A model generated the notes under the pieces. The model did no database searches. It had not been told where the DNA came from and was given only the letters and a program-made list of their open reading frames with translations. Below are positions 43,718 through 51,498 of a DNA stretch of 64,000 nt, piece after piece; the first letter of the stretch is position 1, and each line of letters begins with the position of its first letter. The DNA lies in contig JAFZRJ010000023.1 of assembly GCA_017619935.1 (NCBI GenBank), forward strand, positions 61,747 to 125,746, written 5' to 3'. The position numbers and the translations under genes were made by a program. Origin of the DNA: Muribaculaceae bacterium (lineage in GTDB: Bacteria; Bacteroidota; Bacteroidia; Bacteroidales; Muribaculaceae).

Positions 43718-44500
43718 ATGAAGATTAAATCTTTACTTCTTGCAGGCGTTGCATTTGTAGCACTCAATGCTTTCGCAGCAAACGAGACTTTCACAGCTCC
43801 TGACATCACAGTTGACAATGTGGAACAACTCGGTCAATTGATTAATGTCCCCATGACTCTCGAACTGGGTGAGGGCGTTACTTGGAAGAACATTGAGATC
43901 CACGTGACTCTCCCCACTGGTTTCTATCCCATCCTGGATGACTATGACCTGTGCGGTGACGGCGGTGCTGACCTTGCAGTGAACAAGAAAGGTATTCCTT
44001 ACGTAAGTTTTACTGACAACTTTGCTATTTGGGACGGTGATGAATTTGTTGAATACAATGAAGAAAAATGGCCCCACTACAAAGTGGTAGGTGCTAACAT
44101 GACTGGAACTCCCAACCCCAGCGGTGAAGTTTATGTCATGAACATTGCTCCCCGCGATGGCGAAGCTATTGATGGCGACTTCGAAATCACTGCTTATGTA
44201 AAGGTGATTCTTTCTGACGATTCAGAGGTTGTGATTCCCGAACAGGGTGGCGCTGCTGGCGCTCCTGCAAAGGAAGGCGACGACCTGATCGAGGGCAAGC
44301 TCTGCGGTGTTAGCGTTAGCAACATCAGCGGTCCAAACCCCGGCACTGGCGTTAACGACGTGAACGCTGCTAAGACTGTTGCGAGCGTGAAGTACATCAA
44401 CGCTGCTGGTATGGTTAGCGACACTGCTTTCGACGGTATCAACATCGTTGTTACCAAGTATGCCGATGGCAGCCAGAGCACTGCTAAGGTTGTGAAATAA
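43718..44500 (+). CDS. Secreted cohesin-like(?) protein with T9SS-type C-terminal domain, copy 1
   Basis: This 260-residue protein has a signal peptide (1-20, ALNAFA-A) and one beta-sandwich domain (about 25-190). The domain starts with FTAPDITVDNVEQLG, a VPMTLELGEG strand, the strand pair IEIHVTLPTGF and a later EVYVMNIAPRDGEAIDGDF; the overall order of strands is reminiscent of cohesin modules. The last 45 residues (NAAGMVSDTAFDGINIVV, TKYADG) look like a type IX secretion sorting domain and are almost identical to those of the mirrored paralog at 45818-46552. The gene has its own promoter with a long leader and a terminator. The cohesin reading is a hypothesis. Confidence 0.75.
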   Translation: MKIKSLLLAGVAFVALNAFAANETFTAPDITVDNVEQLGQLINVPMTLELGEGVTWKNIEIHVTLPTGFYPILDDYDLCGDGGADLAVNKKGIPYVSFTDNFAIWDGDEFVEYNEEKWPHYKVVGANMTGTPNPSGEVYVMNIAPRDGEAIDGDFEITAYVKVILSDDSEVVIPEQGGAAGAPAKEGDDLIEGKLCGVSVSNISGPNPGTGVNDVNAAKTVASVKYINAAGMVSDTAFDGINIVVTKYADGSQSTAKVVK

Positions 44501-44557
44501 TTCACCTTAACTAGTGATATACGGCGGGGCGCCCAATCAGGGTGCCCCACTTTTTTA
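44351..44557 (+). repeat. Left arm of a large inverted repeat
   Basis: About 207 bp including the coding tail of copy 1 (from GTTAACGACGTGAACG) and its terminator is repeated inverted at 45761-45967 with few changes, mostly synonymous. Weaker similarity extends past the terminator on both sides to about 44600 and 45718. The arms enclose the transposase region. Confidence 0.85.
44526..44556 (+). terminator. Rho-independent terminator of cohesin-like copy 1
   Basis: GGGGCGCCC (44526-44534) and GGGTGCCCC (44540-44548) form a 9-bp stem with a 5-nt loop, then AC and six T. An equivalent stem stands at 45770-45792 for the mirrored gene. Confidence 0.85.
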
Positions 44558-44693
44558 TGCCCTAACCGGATGCCCAAGGCACGGAGACCATGCGTGAGGC
44601 TCTTCAGGAACAGTCGCAAAAAGGTCGGGTCAACAAAGTAGAGGCCTTGAAAAGGATGCAAGCGATTTTAAAGTCAAGTCGGAGACGCGAGGC

Positions 44694-44798
44694 GGGTCGA
44701 AGACCCGGCATCGTGTTAAAGACCATGCGAGCACCCTGGAGGGGTGCGACGCTTGGTCCATAGCGGCAATCAGGGCAGGTGCGTCGAAGACGAACTTC
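44694..44798 (+). repeat. 105-bp structured unit A, plus orientation
   Basis: Unit A contains the hairpin GGGTCGAAGACCC (44694-44706), a core TTAAAGACCATGCGAG, the hairpin GCACCC/GGGTGC (44731-44747) and GCTTGGTCC, then GTCGAAGACGAACTT. It is 103 of 105 bases identical to unit B (44977-45081). It forms an inverted pair with unit C, separated by 29 bp. Confidence 0.85.
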
Positions 44799-44827
44799 TG
44801 CGTTGTCTTTGGCGTTGCGTCCATGAT

Positions 44828-44932
44828 GAAGTTCCTCTTCGAGGCACCCCAATAACTCGCACCAAGAGACCAAGCTGCGAGGCCCTTCGGCCCTCTTGCA
44901 TGGTCCTTAACATGGCTGGCCTCTACGAGGCC
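44828..44932 (-). repeat. 105-bp structured unit C, minus orientation
   Basis: Read on the minus strand unit C runs from the hairpin GGCCTCGTAGAGGCC (44932-44918) through TTAAGGACCATGCAAG, a central hairpin and GCTTGGTCT to GAGGAACTTC. The single-stranded parts match units A and B, whereas the hairpin sequences differ but keep pairing (compensatory change). It is exactly 105 bp. Confidence 0.8.
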
Positions 44933-44976
44933 ATTTGCGCGCAGCCCCAGTCATGAATGGCGTTGAAAATGCAGGA

Positions 44977-45081
44977 GGGTCGAAGACCCGGCATCGTGTT
45001 AAAGACCATGCGAGCACCCTGGAAGGGTGCGACGCTTGGTCCATAGCGGCAATCCGGGCAGGTGCGTCGAAGACGAACTTC
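44977..45081 (+). repeat. 105-bp structured unit B, plus orientation
   Basis: This is nearly identical to unit A, differing only at one base in the second hairpin and one base in the later part. It directly precedes the promoter of the transposase gene at 45092. Confidence 0.85.
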
Positions 45082-45091
45082 ATGTAGCTTA

Positions 45092-45123
45092 CTTGCTTCT
45101 TTCGTTTATTATGTGTAATTTTG
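45092..45123 (+). promoter_or_regulatory. Promoter of the transposase gene
   Basis: CTTG (45092-45095), a 20-bp spacer and TAATTTTG (45116-45123) fit the Bacteroidota promoter, 23 bp before the ATG at 45147. The element thus carries its own promoter. Confidence 0.6.
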
Positions 45124-45146
45124 CGAAAACAATCCCATCAATCATT

Positions 45147-45590
45147 ATGAGTGCCACCATTTCATTGTTTCATATTGTCATCAACACGCTTGGACGCAAA
45201 ATGACTATCCCAGACGAGACTAGCGAGCACATGTATAAATACATCGCTTCGATTGTCAAGAATAAGGGGTGCAAACTCTTTCGCATCAACGGAATAGGAA
45301 ATCACATTCACATTCTTGTGGGATTGCCTTCAAATATTGCATTGAGTGATATTGTACGCGATATCAAACAAGGAAGCAGTAAATGGGCGAAACAACAGGC
45401 TTATTTCCCAAACTTTAGAGGTTGGGGCAGGGAGTATGGCGCGTTTTCATGCAGTGTGCGTGACATAGATTCTATTATCAATTACATCAATAATCAGCGC
45501 ATTCATCACAGGCAGAATTCTTTCGAGCAGGAATATCAAGACATGATTGAGCGTTCCGGGCTTGAATGGAACGACTTACGGCTCACATAA
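45147..45590 (+). CDS. Y1/HUH transposase of the RAYT/IS200 type
   Basis: This 147-residue protein is a single-domain Y1 (HUH) transposase. The metal-binding HUH motif is in NHIHILVGLP, and the catalytic tyrosine is expected in SIINYINNQRIHH, with the conserved Q four residues later. GWGREYGAFSCS is typical of the family. It should nick and rejoin single-stranded DNA at hairpins, the kind of structure made by the flanking 105-bp units. I chose the ATG at 45147 because it lies 23 bp after a promoter; an in-frame start at 45027 would lie inside unit B and adds 40 residues without family similarity. All motifs are intact, so the protein may be active. Confidence 0.83.
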   Translation: MSATISLFHIVINTLGRKMTIPDETSEHMYKYIASIVKNKGCKLFRINGIGNHIHILVGLPSNIALSDIVRDIKQGSSKWAKQQAYFPNFRGWGREYGAFSCSVRDIDSIINYINNQRIHHRQNSFEQEYQDMIERSGLEWNDLRLT

Positions 45591-45591
45591 T

Positions 45592-45696
45592 GAAGTTCCT
45601 CTTCGAGGCACCCCCATAACCAACGCCCAGAGACCAAGCTGCGAGGGTCTTCAACCCTCTTGCATGGTCCTTAACATGATTGGCCTCTACGAGGCC
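45592..45696 (-). repeat. 105-bp structured unit D, minus orientation
   Basis: Read on the minus strand it starts with the same GGCCTCGTAGAGGCC hairpin as unit C and has TTAAGGACCATGCAAG, a central hairpin GAGGGTTGAAGACCCTCGC and GCTTGGTCT. The central hairpin sequence differs from those of A, B and C but remains paired. Confidence 0.8.
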
Positions 45697-45760
45697 ATCT
45701 GTGCGTCTTCGGCGCGTACCCCCACGGCATGTGTCGTGGCGCTGGCATCCGGGTGGGGGG

Positions 45761-45967
45761 TAAAAAAGAGGGGCACCCTGATTGGGCGCCCCACCGTATA
45801 TCACTAGATAAGGTGAATTATTTCACAACCTTAGCAGTGCTCTGGCTGCCATCGGCATACTTGGTAACAACGATGTTGATACCATCGAAAGCAGTGTCGC
45901 TAACCATACCAGCAGCGTTGATGTACTTCACGCTAGAAACGGTCTTGGCAGCGTTCACGTCGTTAAC
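45761..45967 (-). repeat. Right arm of the large inverted repeat
   Basis: This is the mirror of 44351-44557: terminator plus the 3' coding tail of copy 2. The encoded tails differ at one residue over about 47. Recombination between the arms would invert 44558-45760. Confidence 0.85.
45762..45792 (-). terminator. Rho-independent terminator of cohesin-like copy 2
   Basis: On the minus strand GGGGCGCCC (45792-45784) and GGGTGCCCC (45778-45770) pair and are followed by a T-run (45767-45762). It is the equivalent of 44526-44556. Confidence 0.85.
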
Positions 45968-46552
45968 GGCGTCATCACCACCGAGCTCGCTAATAACTTG
46001 GCAAAGAGGAGCAAATACTTCTTCGCCACCAGCGGGGTTCTCACCGATTTCACCGAAAGTGTCATCAGATTTGGTATATTTCATATAGATACCAAATTCA
46101 CCATTCTCAACAGTCTCGTCAGCAGTTACATACAGAAGAGCGAACTCAGCAGGATTAGCTGTAGTAGGAATCTTCTTCATGTTTGCACCTACAATTTTGA
46201 ATACAGGCCATGCAGCTTCGTTGTATTCACCACCCATTGACTCGGGGAATGCGTTGTCGGTATAGCTCATGTAAGGAATACCTTTCTTGTCAACAGCCAA
46301 ATCTGAACCAGCATCCACAAACACCTCATACTCGGGGTCAATTGCGGGCTTCACTCCCTTGGGGAATTTCACGTGGAACTCAACATTGCAGAAGTCGTCA
46401 CCCTCAGGCATGTTCAGAGTGAGAGGCATGCAAATCACAGTACCTACGTTCTCCTCGGTGATAGTCAAGTCGGGGGTAGTTACAGTAGCCTGTGCAGCAG
46501 CACCAAATGCTACAAATGCAGCAGCAGCAAGAAGTAAAGTTTTAACCTTCAT
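45818..46552 (-). CDS. Secreted cohesin-like(?) protein with T9SS-type C-terminal domain, copy 2
   Basis: This 244-residue protein has a signal peptide (about 1-21, FGAAAQA) and a beta-sandwich domain similar in plan to copy 1 but clearly diverged: VTTPDLTITEENVG, MPLTLNMPEGDDFCNVEFHV, then DLAVDKKGIPYMSYTDNAF (shared, in copy 1 DLAVNKKGIPYVSFTDNFA) and WPVFKIVGANM. The C-terminal sorting-like domain is nearly identical to that of copy 1. It stands tail to tail with copy 1, with a mirrored terminator and a mirrored promoter. The strong identity only at the 3' end suggests gene conversion between the two. Confidence 0.75.
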   Translation of the reverse strand: MKVKTLLLAAAAFVAFGAAAQATVTTPDLTITEENVGTVICMPLTLNMPEGDDFCNVEFHVKFPKGVKPAIDPEYEVFVDAGSDLAVDKKGIPYMSYTDNAFPESMGGEYNEAAWPVFKIVGANMKKIPTTANPAEFALLYVTADETVENGEFGIYMKYTKSDDTFGEIGENPAGGEEVFAPLCQVISELGGDDAVNDVNAAKTVSSVKYINAAGMVSDTAFDGINIVVTKYADGSQSTAKVVK

Positions 46553-46734
46553 AATTTAAAAATTTTTAAATTGTTAATAAATTGTTAAATATTAATTTGT
46601 AGTCCGTTTTTTTCGGTTTCATTTTGCTCACAGCGCTCTCATCACGTAAAAGCACAAAGTGAACCAGTTTTCCATTATTGTTGTATATCAGCCTTTTAAC
46701 GTGTTTAGCGTTATTTCGGCACACTTTTCGAGTA

Positions 46735-46765
46735 CAATATTACAAACAATTTCTGAACTGACAAA
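46735..46765 (-). promoter_or_regulatory. Promoter of cohesin-like copy 2
   Basis: On the minus strand TTTG (46765-46762), a 19-bp spacer and TAATATTG (46742-46735), the same box and spacing as for copy 1. The leader to the ATG at 46552 is about 175 nt. Confidence 0.6.
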
Positions 46766-46796
46766 ATTTTTTTTCAATTTTTTCTTGATTTTTTTT

Positions 46797-47843
46797 TCAC
46801 CCATGATTCTTCAGCAACAGGAACGCTGCTTCGAGCAAGGTGTCACGGCCCTTGGCGGTGTCGTCGTCGGTCTGGTTGACTTGCACGTCGGGAGCGACAC
46901 CAAATTCGGTCAGGAATCCCTCGGCATCGCGGATGGGGCACGACGAGAAACGCACATTCCACCCGTTGGGCAGTTCGCTGGTGAAAGGCAGCCCACTGCC
47001 ACCGCCGGTGACATCGCCCACGATGGTTACCTGGGGCAACGATTTCATGATCGAAACGAAATTGTTGGTCGCGCTGAATGAGGCACGATTGGCGAGCACC
47101 ACCACCGGTTTCAGGTAATGAATATGGTTCTTGGTCGGTTCAAAATAGTAGTCGTAAGGTTCGCTCATGTCGTTGTGTCCCGGACCGGTTTTGTGCTGGA
47201 TGGAGCCGGCATGGATGCGCTGCTCGATGAATCGGCCCACCAGGGTCTCCACGTTGGTCAGGAAGCCGCCACCATTGTTACGCACATCGATAATGAGTCC
47301 GTCGGCTGTGGACAGATAGCTCAAGATGAGGTCCAGGTTACCCTCGCCTATCTCGTTTTCAAAGGTGCCGTAATACAAGTAGCCGTAGTTGTTGTCGAGC
47401 AACGCGTATTTGATGCCCGATGCCCGTCGGTACTCAAAGTTGAGGTAGTGCTCATCAATGAGCCGTTCATCGTAATTCACGGGATACTGTTCCCATATCC
47501 AGTAGCGCGACACATCGTGAGCCGCGATGAGATTGGTGTGGCCATCGCGCAGTTCCTTGAGCATATCGCCACACAGTTCGAAGAGTTCCTGTGAGGTCAT
47601 ACTGCTGGTGAGCTTGCTGCGGTAACGGGTGCGCACTTCCTGCCAATCGACCTCCTTATAGTCGAAAAACGCATAGTGCTCGTCCATAATGGTCCACAGC
47701 GCGTCGAAGTTGCCGAACGGATCGTTGTTCCATTCCGGCTCATCGTGGCAAGCGCCCAACGGCGTAAGCCCCAGCAGACACACCACCGGCGCCAACATGC
47801 GCAACAGTTTCTTGAACATCTCCACTTGTTTCTTGCTAGTCAT
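46797..47843 (-). CDS. S41 family (C-terminal processing type) peptidase lipoprotein
   Basis: This 348-residue lipoprotein has a signal with lipobox PLGAC near residue 32 (an alternative ATG at 47817-47819 shortens the signal). The S41 peptidase core is visible: LFELCGDMLKELRDGHTNL, then GLIIDVRNNGGGFLTNVETL (the conserved GG strand), VVVLANRASFSATNNFVSI with the catalytic serine and GDVTGGGSGLPFTSELPNG. No PDZ domain is evident between these parts. It probably acts in the periplasm or at the outer membrane. It follows the DUF3316 gene by 14 bp and so belongs to the parC unit; the substrate is unknown. Confidence 0.85.
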   Translation of the reverse strand: MTSKKQVEMFKKLLRMLAPVVCLLGLTPLGACHDEPEWNNDPFGNFDALWTIMDEHYAFFDYKEVDWQEVRTRYRSKLTSSMTSQELFELCGDMLKELRDGHTNLIAAHDVSRYWIWEQYPVNYDERLIDEHYLNFEYRRASGIKYALLDNNYGYLYYGTFENEIGEGNLDLILSYLSTADGLIIDVRNNGGGFLTNVETLVGRFIEQRIHAGSIQHKTGPGHNDMSEPYDYYFEPTKNHIHYLKPVVVLANRASFSATNNFVSIMKSLPQVTIVGDVTGGGSGLPFTSELPNGWNVRFSSCPIRDAEGFLTEFGVAPDVQVNQTDDDTAKGRDTLLEAAFLLLKNHG

Positions 47844-47857
47844 CGCTCACACCTTAT

Positions 47858-48715
47858 TTAATATATCGACGAGATGATTCGGGCAGGGGTAGTCACGGTC
47901 TTGCGCGGCACCGACAGGAAATCACCGCCAAGGCCCACGACCAGTGTATGGGTAGTGATGTGCGTGTTCAAGTTACTCACCCAACTGCGCTCGAAACGAT
48001 TGCGATAGCCCAGTCTCAGAATGGTGCCACCCAAATGCAAATCGGCGGCAACCAGGTTGGTCATGTCGAAACGGTTGCCCCACCATCCAAAATGCGCCAA
48101 GCCACCGTGATTGCCCAAATACATCTCATAATAACTCTCATCGTAATCGGGCGAGAAGAACACTCCCGCCACGGGCAGCGTGGGTTGATAGGCCAATGTG
48201 ACGGGCAGTCGCCACAGCCGCGTGTGATAGACCGCCATGCCCGTCAGCCCCAGCGCCACATGCGCCTTGACACTGACCACATTATTACTGTTGGCGGCAT
48301 TGTAAATCACGCCACCACGCAAGCGAGCCATTCCGCCCACCATCAGCTGCAGACCGGGTTGCCACACGTCGCGCCAACGCCGCATCATCGACCATTGCGC
48401 CTCGGCCATGAGTGATTGCATGTCGTTGTTGCCCACCTGATTTTCCACATTAGAGAAGTCGGCGCCGAACCCCCACTGCCTCACCCAACGCTCGGGCGCA
48501 AACCCTGTCGCCCGAGTGGCCGTAAAAGACAGCCCCACATTGATGCCGCCATAGGTGACGGGCGTGAGGTAACTGTCGAGCAGTGACGCGTGCCCCACCT
48601 CGGCCATGAACATCGACGCGATGGGACGCAGCACAACGGCAGAGTCGCACGTCGTTTGCGCCCGCACGCCAGCAACAAGTGCCAACAGGATGATGATGGT
48701 GGACAGCCGTCGCAT
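47858..48715 (-). CDS. DUF3316 family outer membrane-like protein
   Basis: This 285-residue protein has a signal peptide (about 1-19, AGVRA-Q) and amphipathic beta strands through its length (for example GGINVGLSFTATRATGF, LGGTILRLGYRNRFE), which suggests an outer membrane barrel. It fits DUF3316 of Bacteroidota. Its ATG at 48713-48715 directly abuts the parC stop (48716-48718), so the gene is co-transcribed with parC. The function is unknown. Confidence 0.78.
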   Translation of the reverse strand: MRRLSTIIILLALVAGVRAQTTCDSAVVLRPIASMFMAEVGHASLLDSYLTPVTYGGINVGLSFTATRATGFAPERWVRQWGFGADFSNVENQVGNNDMQSLMAEAQWSMMRRWRDVWQPGLQLMVGGMARLRGGVIYNAANSNNVVSVKAHVALGLTGMAVYHTRLWRLPVTLAYQPTLPVAGVFFSPDYDESYYEMYLGNHGGLAHFGWWGNRFDMTNLVAADLHLGGTILRLGYRNRFERSWVSNLNTHITTHTLVVGLGGDFLSVPRKTVTTPARIISSIY

Positions 48716-51415
48716 CTACTCGTCATCGAATAGGCGCCGCTGACCGGTGAGTTGGTCCAGCACCTCGGTTTGACTTAATTCGCGAGGGGGCTCGGAGCTC
48801 TCGGAGACCTCGGAGTTCTCAGAGGCCTCGGGGGCCTCGGATGGCTCGGGTCGGGGTTCGAGTTCGGTGACGTCGGCCACCTGCCAGTTGGTGAGGCGTT
48901 TGCCTTTCGCCTTGAAGCCTTTCACGGCAATAAATTCCTCGGCATCAATCACCAGTGGCTCACGGAACGCGTCATCGCCACCCATTTTCACTTCAAAGCG
49001 CGGCAGAGGTTCGTCGGTGAGCAAGAGCAGTCGTGACTCGGGGTTCTCGCCTATCATGCGTTGCCGCTTGGCGTTGTCCTCCAGCTCAAAGCGCTTGATG
49101 TAGTGATAGCCCTGGTCGGCATCGAAGAGGACCGCAGTCCACACCACCCCGGCGCGATATTTCTCAATGCGCAGGATGCCCTCGTCGTAGTGGTTGGTGG
49201 CTTCGGCTGTGGTGGTATAGAAATCACCGTTCTTCATGATGACCAGGATGCGGTCGTCTCCGCCAAACAAGCCTAAACTCCGTCCGTGACCCTCATAGTT
49301 GATGCGAAGGATGTCGGCGTCGAACCACACCTCGCGGTCGCCCAAAGTGCTTGCTCCGCGCTCCTTGAGGGTGATGCGCAGCACTTCGTTTTTGGTCACA
49401 ATATTGCCTCGCGAGGTCTTGCCCTTGATGGCGAGTTCGGCCAAATCAACGTCGAACTGAAGCACTTTCAAGCGGAACTTGGGCTTGAGCACCACGCGCA
49501 GCACTTCGGCCTCGCCATTGGGATTGGCGGAGAACCACACCACCTTGCTGCCGGGCTTGCCCTGCGTGAGGTCGTACTCACGGTCGCGCGTGATGCCCGT
49601 CACGGCAAAGCGTTTCATGAATATAGTGCCACCCTTGCCGTCGAGGTAAAGCGCATTGTAGATGGTGCGGGAGTCGTTGCGCTTGAACACGCTCAAGTGT
49701 ATCACGTTCTTGCCCACATAAGTCTTCTCGGCCACCTTGATGACCTTATACTTGCCATCCTTGAAGAAGATGATGATGTCATCGATGTCACTACACGGGC
49801 ACACATACTCATCCTTCTTCAGTCCGGTGCCGATGAAGCCGTCGGCACGGTTGATGTAAAGTTTCTCATTGGCCTCGGCCACCTTGGTCGCCACGATGTT
49901 GTCGAATTCGCGAATCACCGTGCGGCGCGGATACTTGTGACCATACTTTTTCTTCAGGCCCTGATACCACTCGATGGTGTGCTCTACCAGGTGCGCAAGC
50001 TGATGATCAATCTCGGCGATACGCTCATTGAGGGTGACGATGTAATTGTCGGCCTTCTCGCTGTTGTACTTGATGATGCGCTTCATGGGTATTTCCAGCA
50101 GGCGCAGGATGTCGTCGGTGGTCACCTCGCGGTAGAATTGGGGCTTGAACGGCTCCAGGCGTTTGTCCACGTGGGCGATGGCCGTCTCTTGGTCCTTGGC
50201 TTGTTCAAACTGGCGGTCCTTGTAGATGCGCTCCTCAATGAATATCTTCTCCAACGACACGCTGTGCAGCGCCTCCATGGTTTCGCCACGGCGAATCTCC
50301 AGTTCCTGACGTAAGATGTCCTTCGTGCGGTCCACACTGAATCTGAGCACGTCGCTCACAGTGAGGAACTGCGGCTTTTCGTCCATAATCACGCAGCAGT
50401 TGGGCGAGATGCTAATTTCGCAGTCAGTGAAGGCGTAAAGGGCGTCGATGGCGATGTCGCTCGACGTGCCAGGCTGAAGTTGCACGGTGATTTCGGCATT
50501 CTCACTGGTCAAGTCATCAACGCGTTTAACCTTGATTTTACCTTTCTCACTGGCCTTGACGATGCTGTCGAGCAGCGACCCGGTGGTCTTGCCGTAGGGC
50601 ACGTCACGCACCACAAGGGTCTTGTTGTCGAGTTTTTCGATGCGGGTACGCACACGCACGCTACCGCCACGCTCACCGTCGTTGTAATGGCTCACGTCGA
50701 TGTATCCACCAGTCTGGAAATCAGGATACAGGTGGAATTCCTCACCCCGCAAGTAGGCAATGGCGGCATCCAATATCTCATTAAAGTTGTGCGGCAGAAT
50801 CTTACACGACAAACCCACGGCAATGCCCTCGGCCCCCTGCGCCAACAGCAGCGGGAACTTGGCGGGCAGAGTGAGCGGTTCGCGCTTGCGACCGTCATAA
50901 CTCAGTCCCCAGTCGGTCACCTTGGCGTCATAGACCACATCGAGGGCGAACTCGCTGAGTCGCGCTTCAATGTATCGGCCGGCAGCGGCACCGTCGCCTG
51001 TCAGGATGTTTCCCCAGTTCCCTTGCGTGTCGATGAGCAAGTCTTTCTGTCCCAACTGCACTAGGGCCGAATAGATGCTGGCGTCGCCATGAGGGTGGTA
51101 CTGCATGGTGAGACCCACCAAGTTGGCGACCTTGTTGAAGTGACCGTCATCGGCCTCCTTCATGGCGTGCATGATGCGGCGCTGAACAGGTTTGAAACCG
51201 TCCTCGATGTGAGGCACGGCACGCTCCAGAATCACATAGGAGGCATAGTCGAGAAACCAGTTCTCGTACATACCCGACAGTTGCAGTTTCTTGTCCTTGG
51301 GCACCTGATAGGTCGAATGTTTGCTCTCTTCGGCTTCCTGTTGCTCCGATGACTCGTCATCGATGGGCTGTTGCTCTTCGTTCAATTCCTCCAGCGCTTC
51401 GTTATCTTCTTTCAT
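48716..51415 (-). CDS. parC: DNA topoisomerase IV subunit A (ParC/GyrA family)
   Basis: This 899-residue subunit breaks and rejoins DNA. The catalytic tyrosine is Y148 in AAAGRYIEARLS, and the quinolone-region sequence is HPHGDASIYSALVQ. The winged-helix/tower part (PDFQTGGYIDVSHYND) and a C-terminal propeller domain follow. The first 40 residues are acidic and of low complexity, and the last 55 are a Ser/Glu/Pro-rich spacer encoded by short GA/TCGG-rich DNA repeats before a final ELSQTEVLDQLTGQRRLFDDE. The gyrase hallmark GyrA-box QRRGGRG was not seen, which favours ParC over GyrA. The upstream promoter is at 51467-51498. Confidence 0.9.
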   Translation of the reverse strand: MKEDNEALEELNEEQQPIDDESSEQQEAEESKHSTYQVPKDKKLQLSGMYENWFLDYASYVILERAVPHIEDGFKPVQRRIMHAMKEADDGHFNKVANLVGLTMQYHPHGDASIYSALVQLGQKDLLIDTQGNWGNILTGDGAAAGRYIEARLSEFALDVVYDAKVTDWGLSYDGRKREPLTLPAKFPLLLAQGAEGIAVGLSCKILPHNFNEILDAAIAYLRGEEFHLYPDFQTGGYIDVSHYNDGERGGSVRVRTRIEKLDNKTLVVRDVPYGKTTGSLLDSIVKASEKGKIKVKRVDDLTSENAEITVQLQPGTSSDIAIDALYAFTDCEISISPNCCVIMDEKPQFLTVSDVLRFSVDRTKDILRQELEIRRGETMEALHSVSLEKIFIEERIYKDRQFEQAKDQETAIAHVDKRLEPFKPQFYREVTTDDILRLLEIPMKRIIKYNSEKADNYIVTLNERIAEIDHQLAHLVEHTIEWYQGLKKKYGHKYPRRTVIREFDNIVATKVAEANEKLYINRADGFIGTGLKKDEYVCPCSDIDDIIIFFKDGKYKVIKVAEKTYVGKNVIHLSVFKRNDSRTIYNALYLDGKGGTIFMKRFAVTGITRDREYDLTQGKPGSKVVWFSANPNGEAEVLRVVLKPKFRLKVLQFDVDLAELAIKGKTSRGNIVTKNEVLRITLKERGASTLGDREVWFDADILRINYEGHGRSLGLFGGDDRILVIMKNGDFYTTTAEATNHYDEGILRIEKYRAGVVWTAVLFDADQGYHYIKRFELEDNAKRQRMIGENPESRLLLLTDEPLPRFEVKMGGDDAFREPLVIDAEEFIAVKGFKAKGKRLTNWQVADVTELEPRPEPSEAPEASENSEVSESSEPPRELSQTEVLDQLTGQRRLFDDE

Positions 51416-51466
51416 GTGATGATATTTAGCTTATTTGATCATGCCCCACTAAGGCACATTAACGTG

Positions 51467-51498
51467 CAAAGGTACAAAAAAATCCGCAATTGGGCAAC
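51467..51498 (-). promoter_or_regulatory. Promoter of the parC operon
   Basis: On the minus strand a -33 like GTTG (51498-51495), a 20-bp spacer and TACCTTTG (51474-51467) fit the promoter. The leader is about 45 nt. Confidence 0.6.

Larger units (their letters stand above)
44694..44932. mobile_element. Miniature inverted pair of structured units (non-autonomous element candidate)
   Basis: Unit A (44694-44798, plus) and unit C (44828-44932, minus) form a 239-bp palindromic element with only 29 bp between them and no gene. The same arrangement at 44977-45696 encloses a transposase gene, so this looks like an internally deleted derivative that could be moved in trans by that transposase. The stretch 44558-44693 before it carries no gene that I can support. 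Confidence 0.65.
44977..45696 (+). mobile_element. RAYT/IS200-like element: transposase gene between inverted structured units
   Basis: Unit B (44977-45081, plus) and unit D (45592-45696, minus) flank the Y1 transposase gene (45147-45590) with almost no spare DNA: unit D begins one base after the transposase stop. The architecture is that of a REP-associated transposase with inverted REP-like repeats, here with unusually long, multi-hairpin 105-bp units. The 720-bp element may be an intact mobile element or a domesticated REP-forming unit. No target duplication is evident, as expected for HUH transposases. Confidence 0.75.

Noticed and set aside
44581-44976. Short open frames in the repeat cluster
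   Set aside because: They read through the structured units in several frames, have no start signals and are not conserved as codons between units.
45027-45146. Upstream extension of the transposase (start at 45027)
   Set aside because: These 40 codons lie in unit B and before the promoter at 45092-45123; similarity to Y1 transposases begins only at the ATG at 45147.
48770-48860. TCGGAG-rich short repeats near the parC 3' end
   Set aside because: They encode the Ser/Glu/Pro spacer of the protein and remain in frame; no sign of a separate element.
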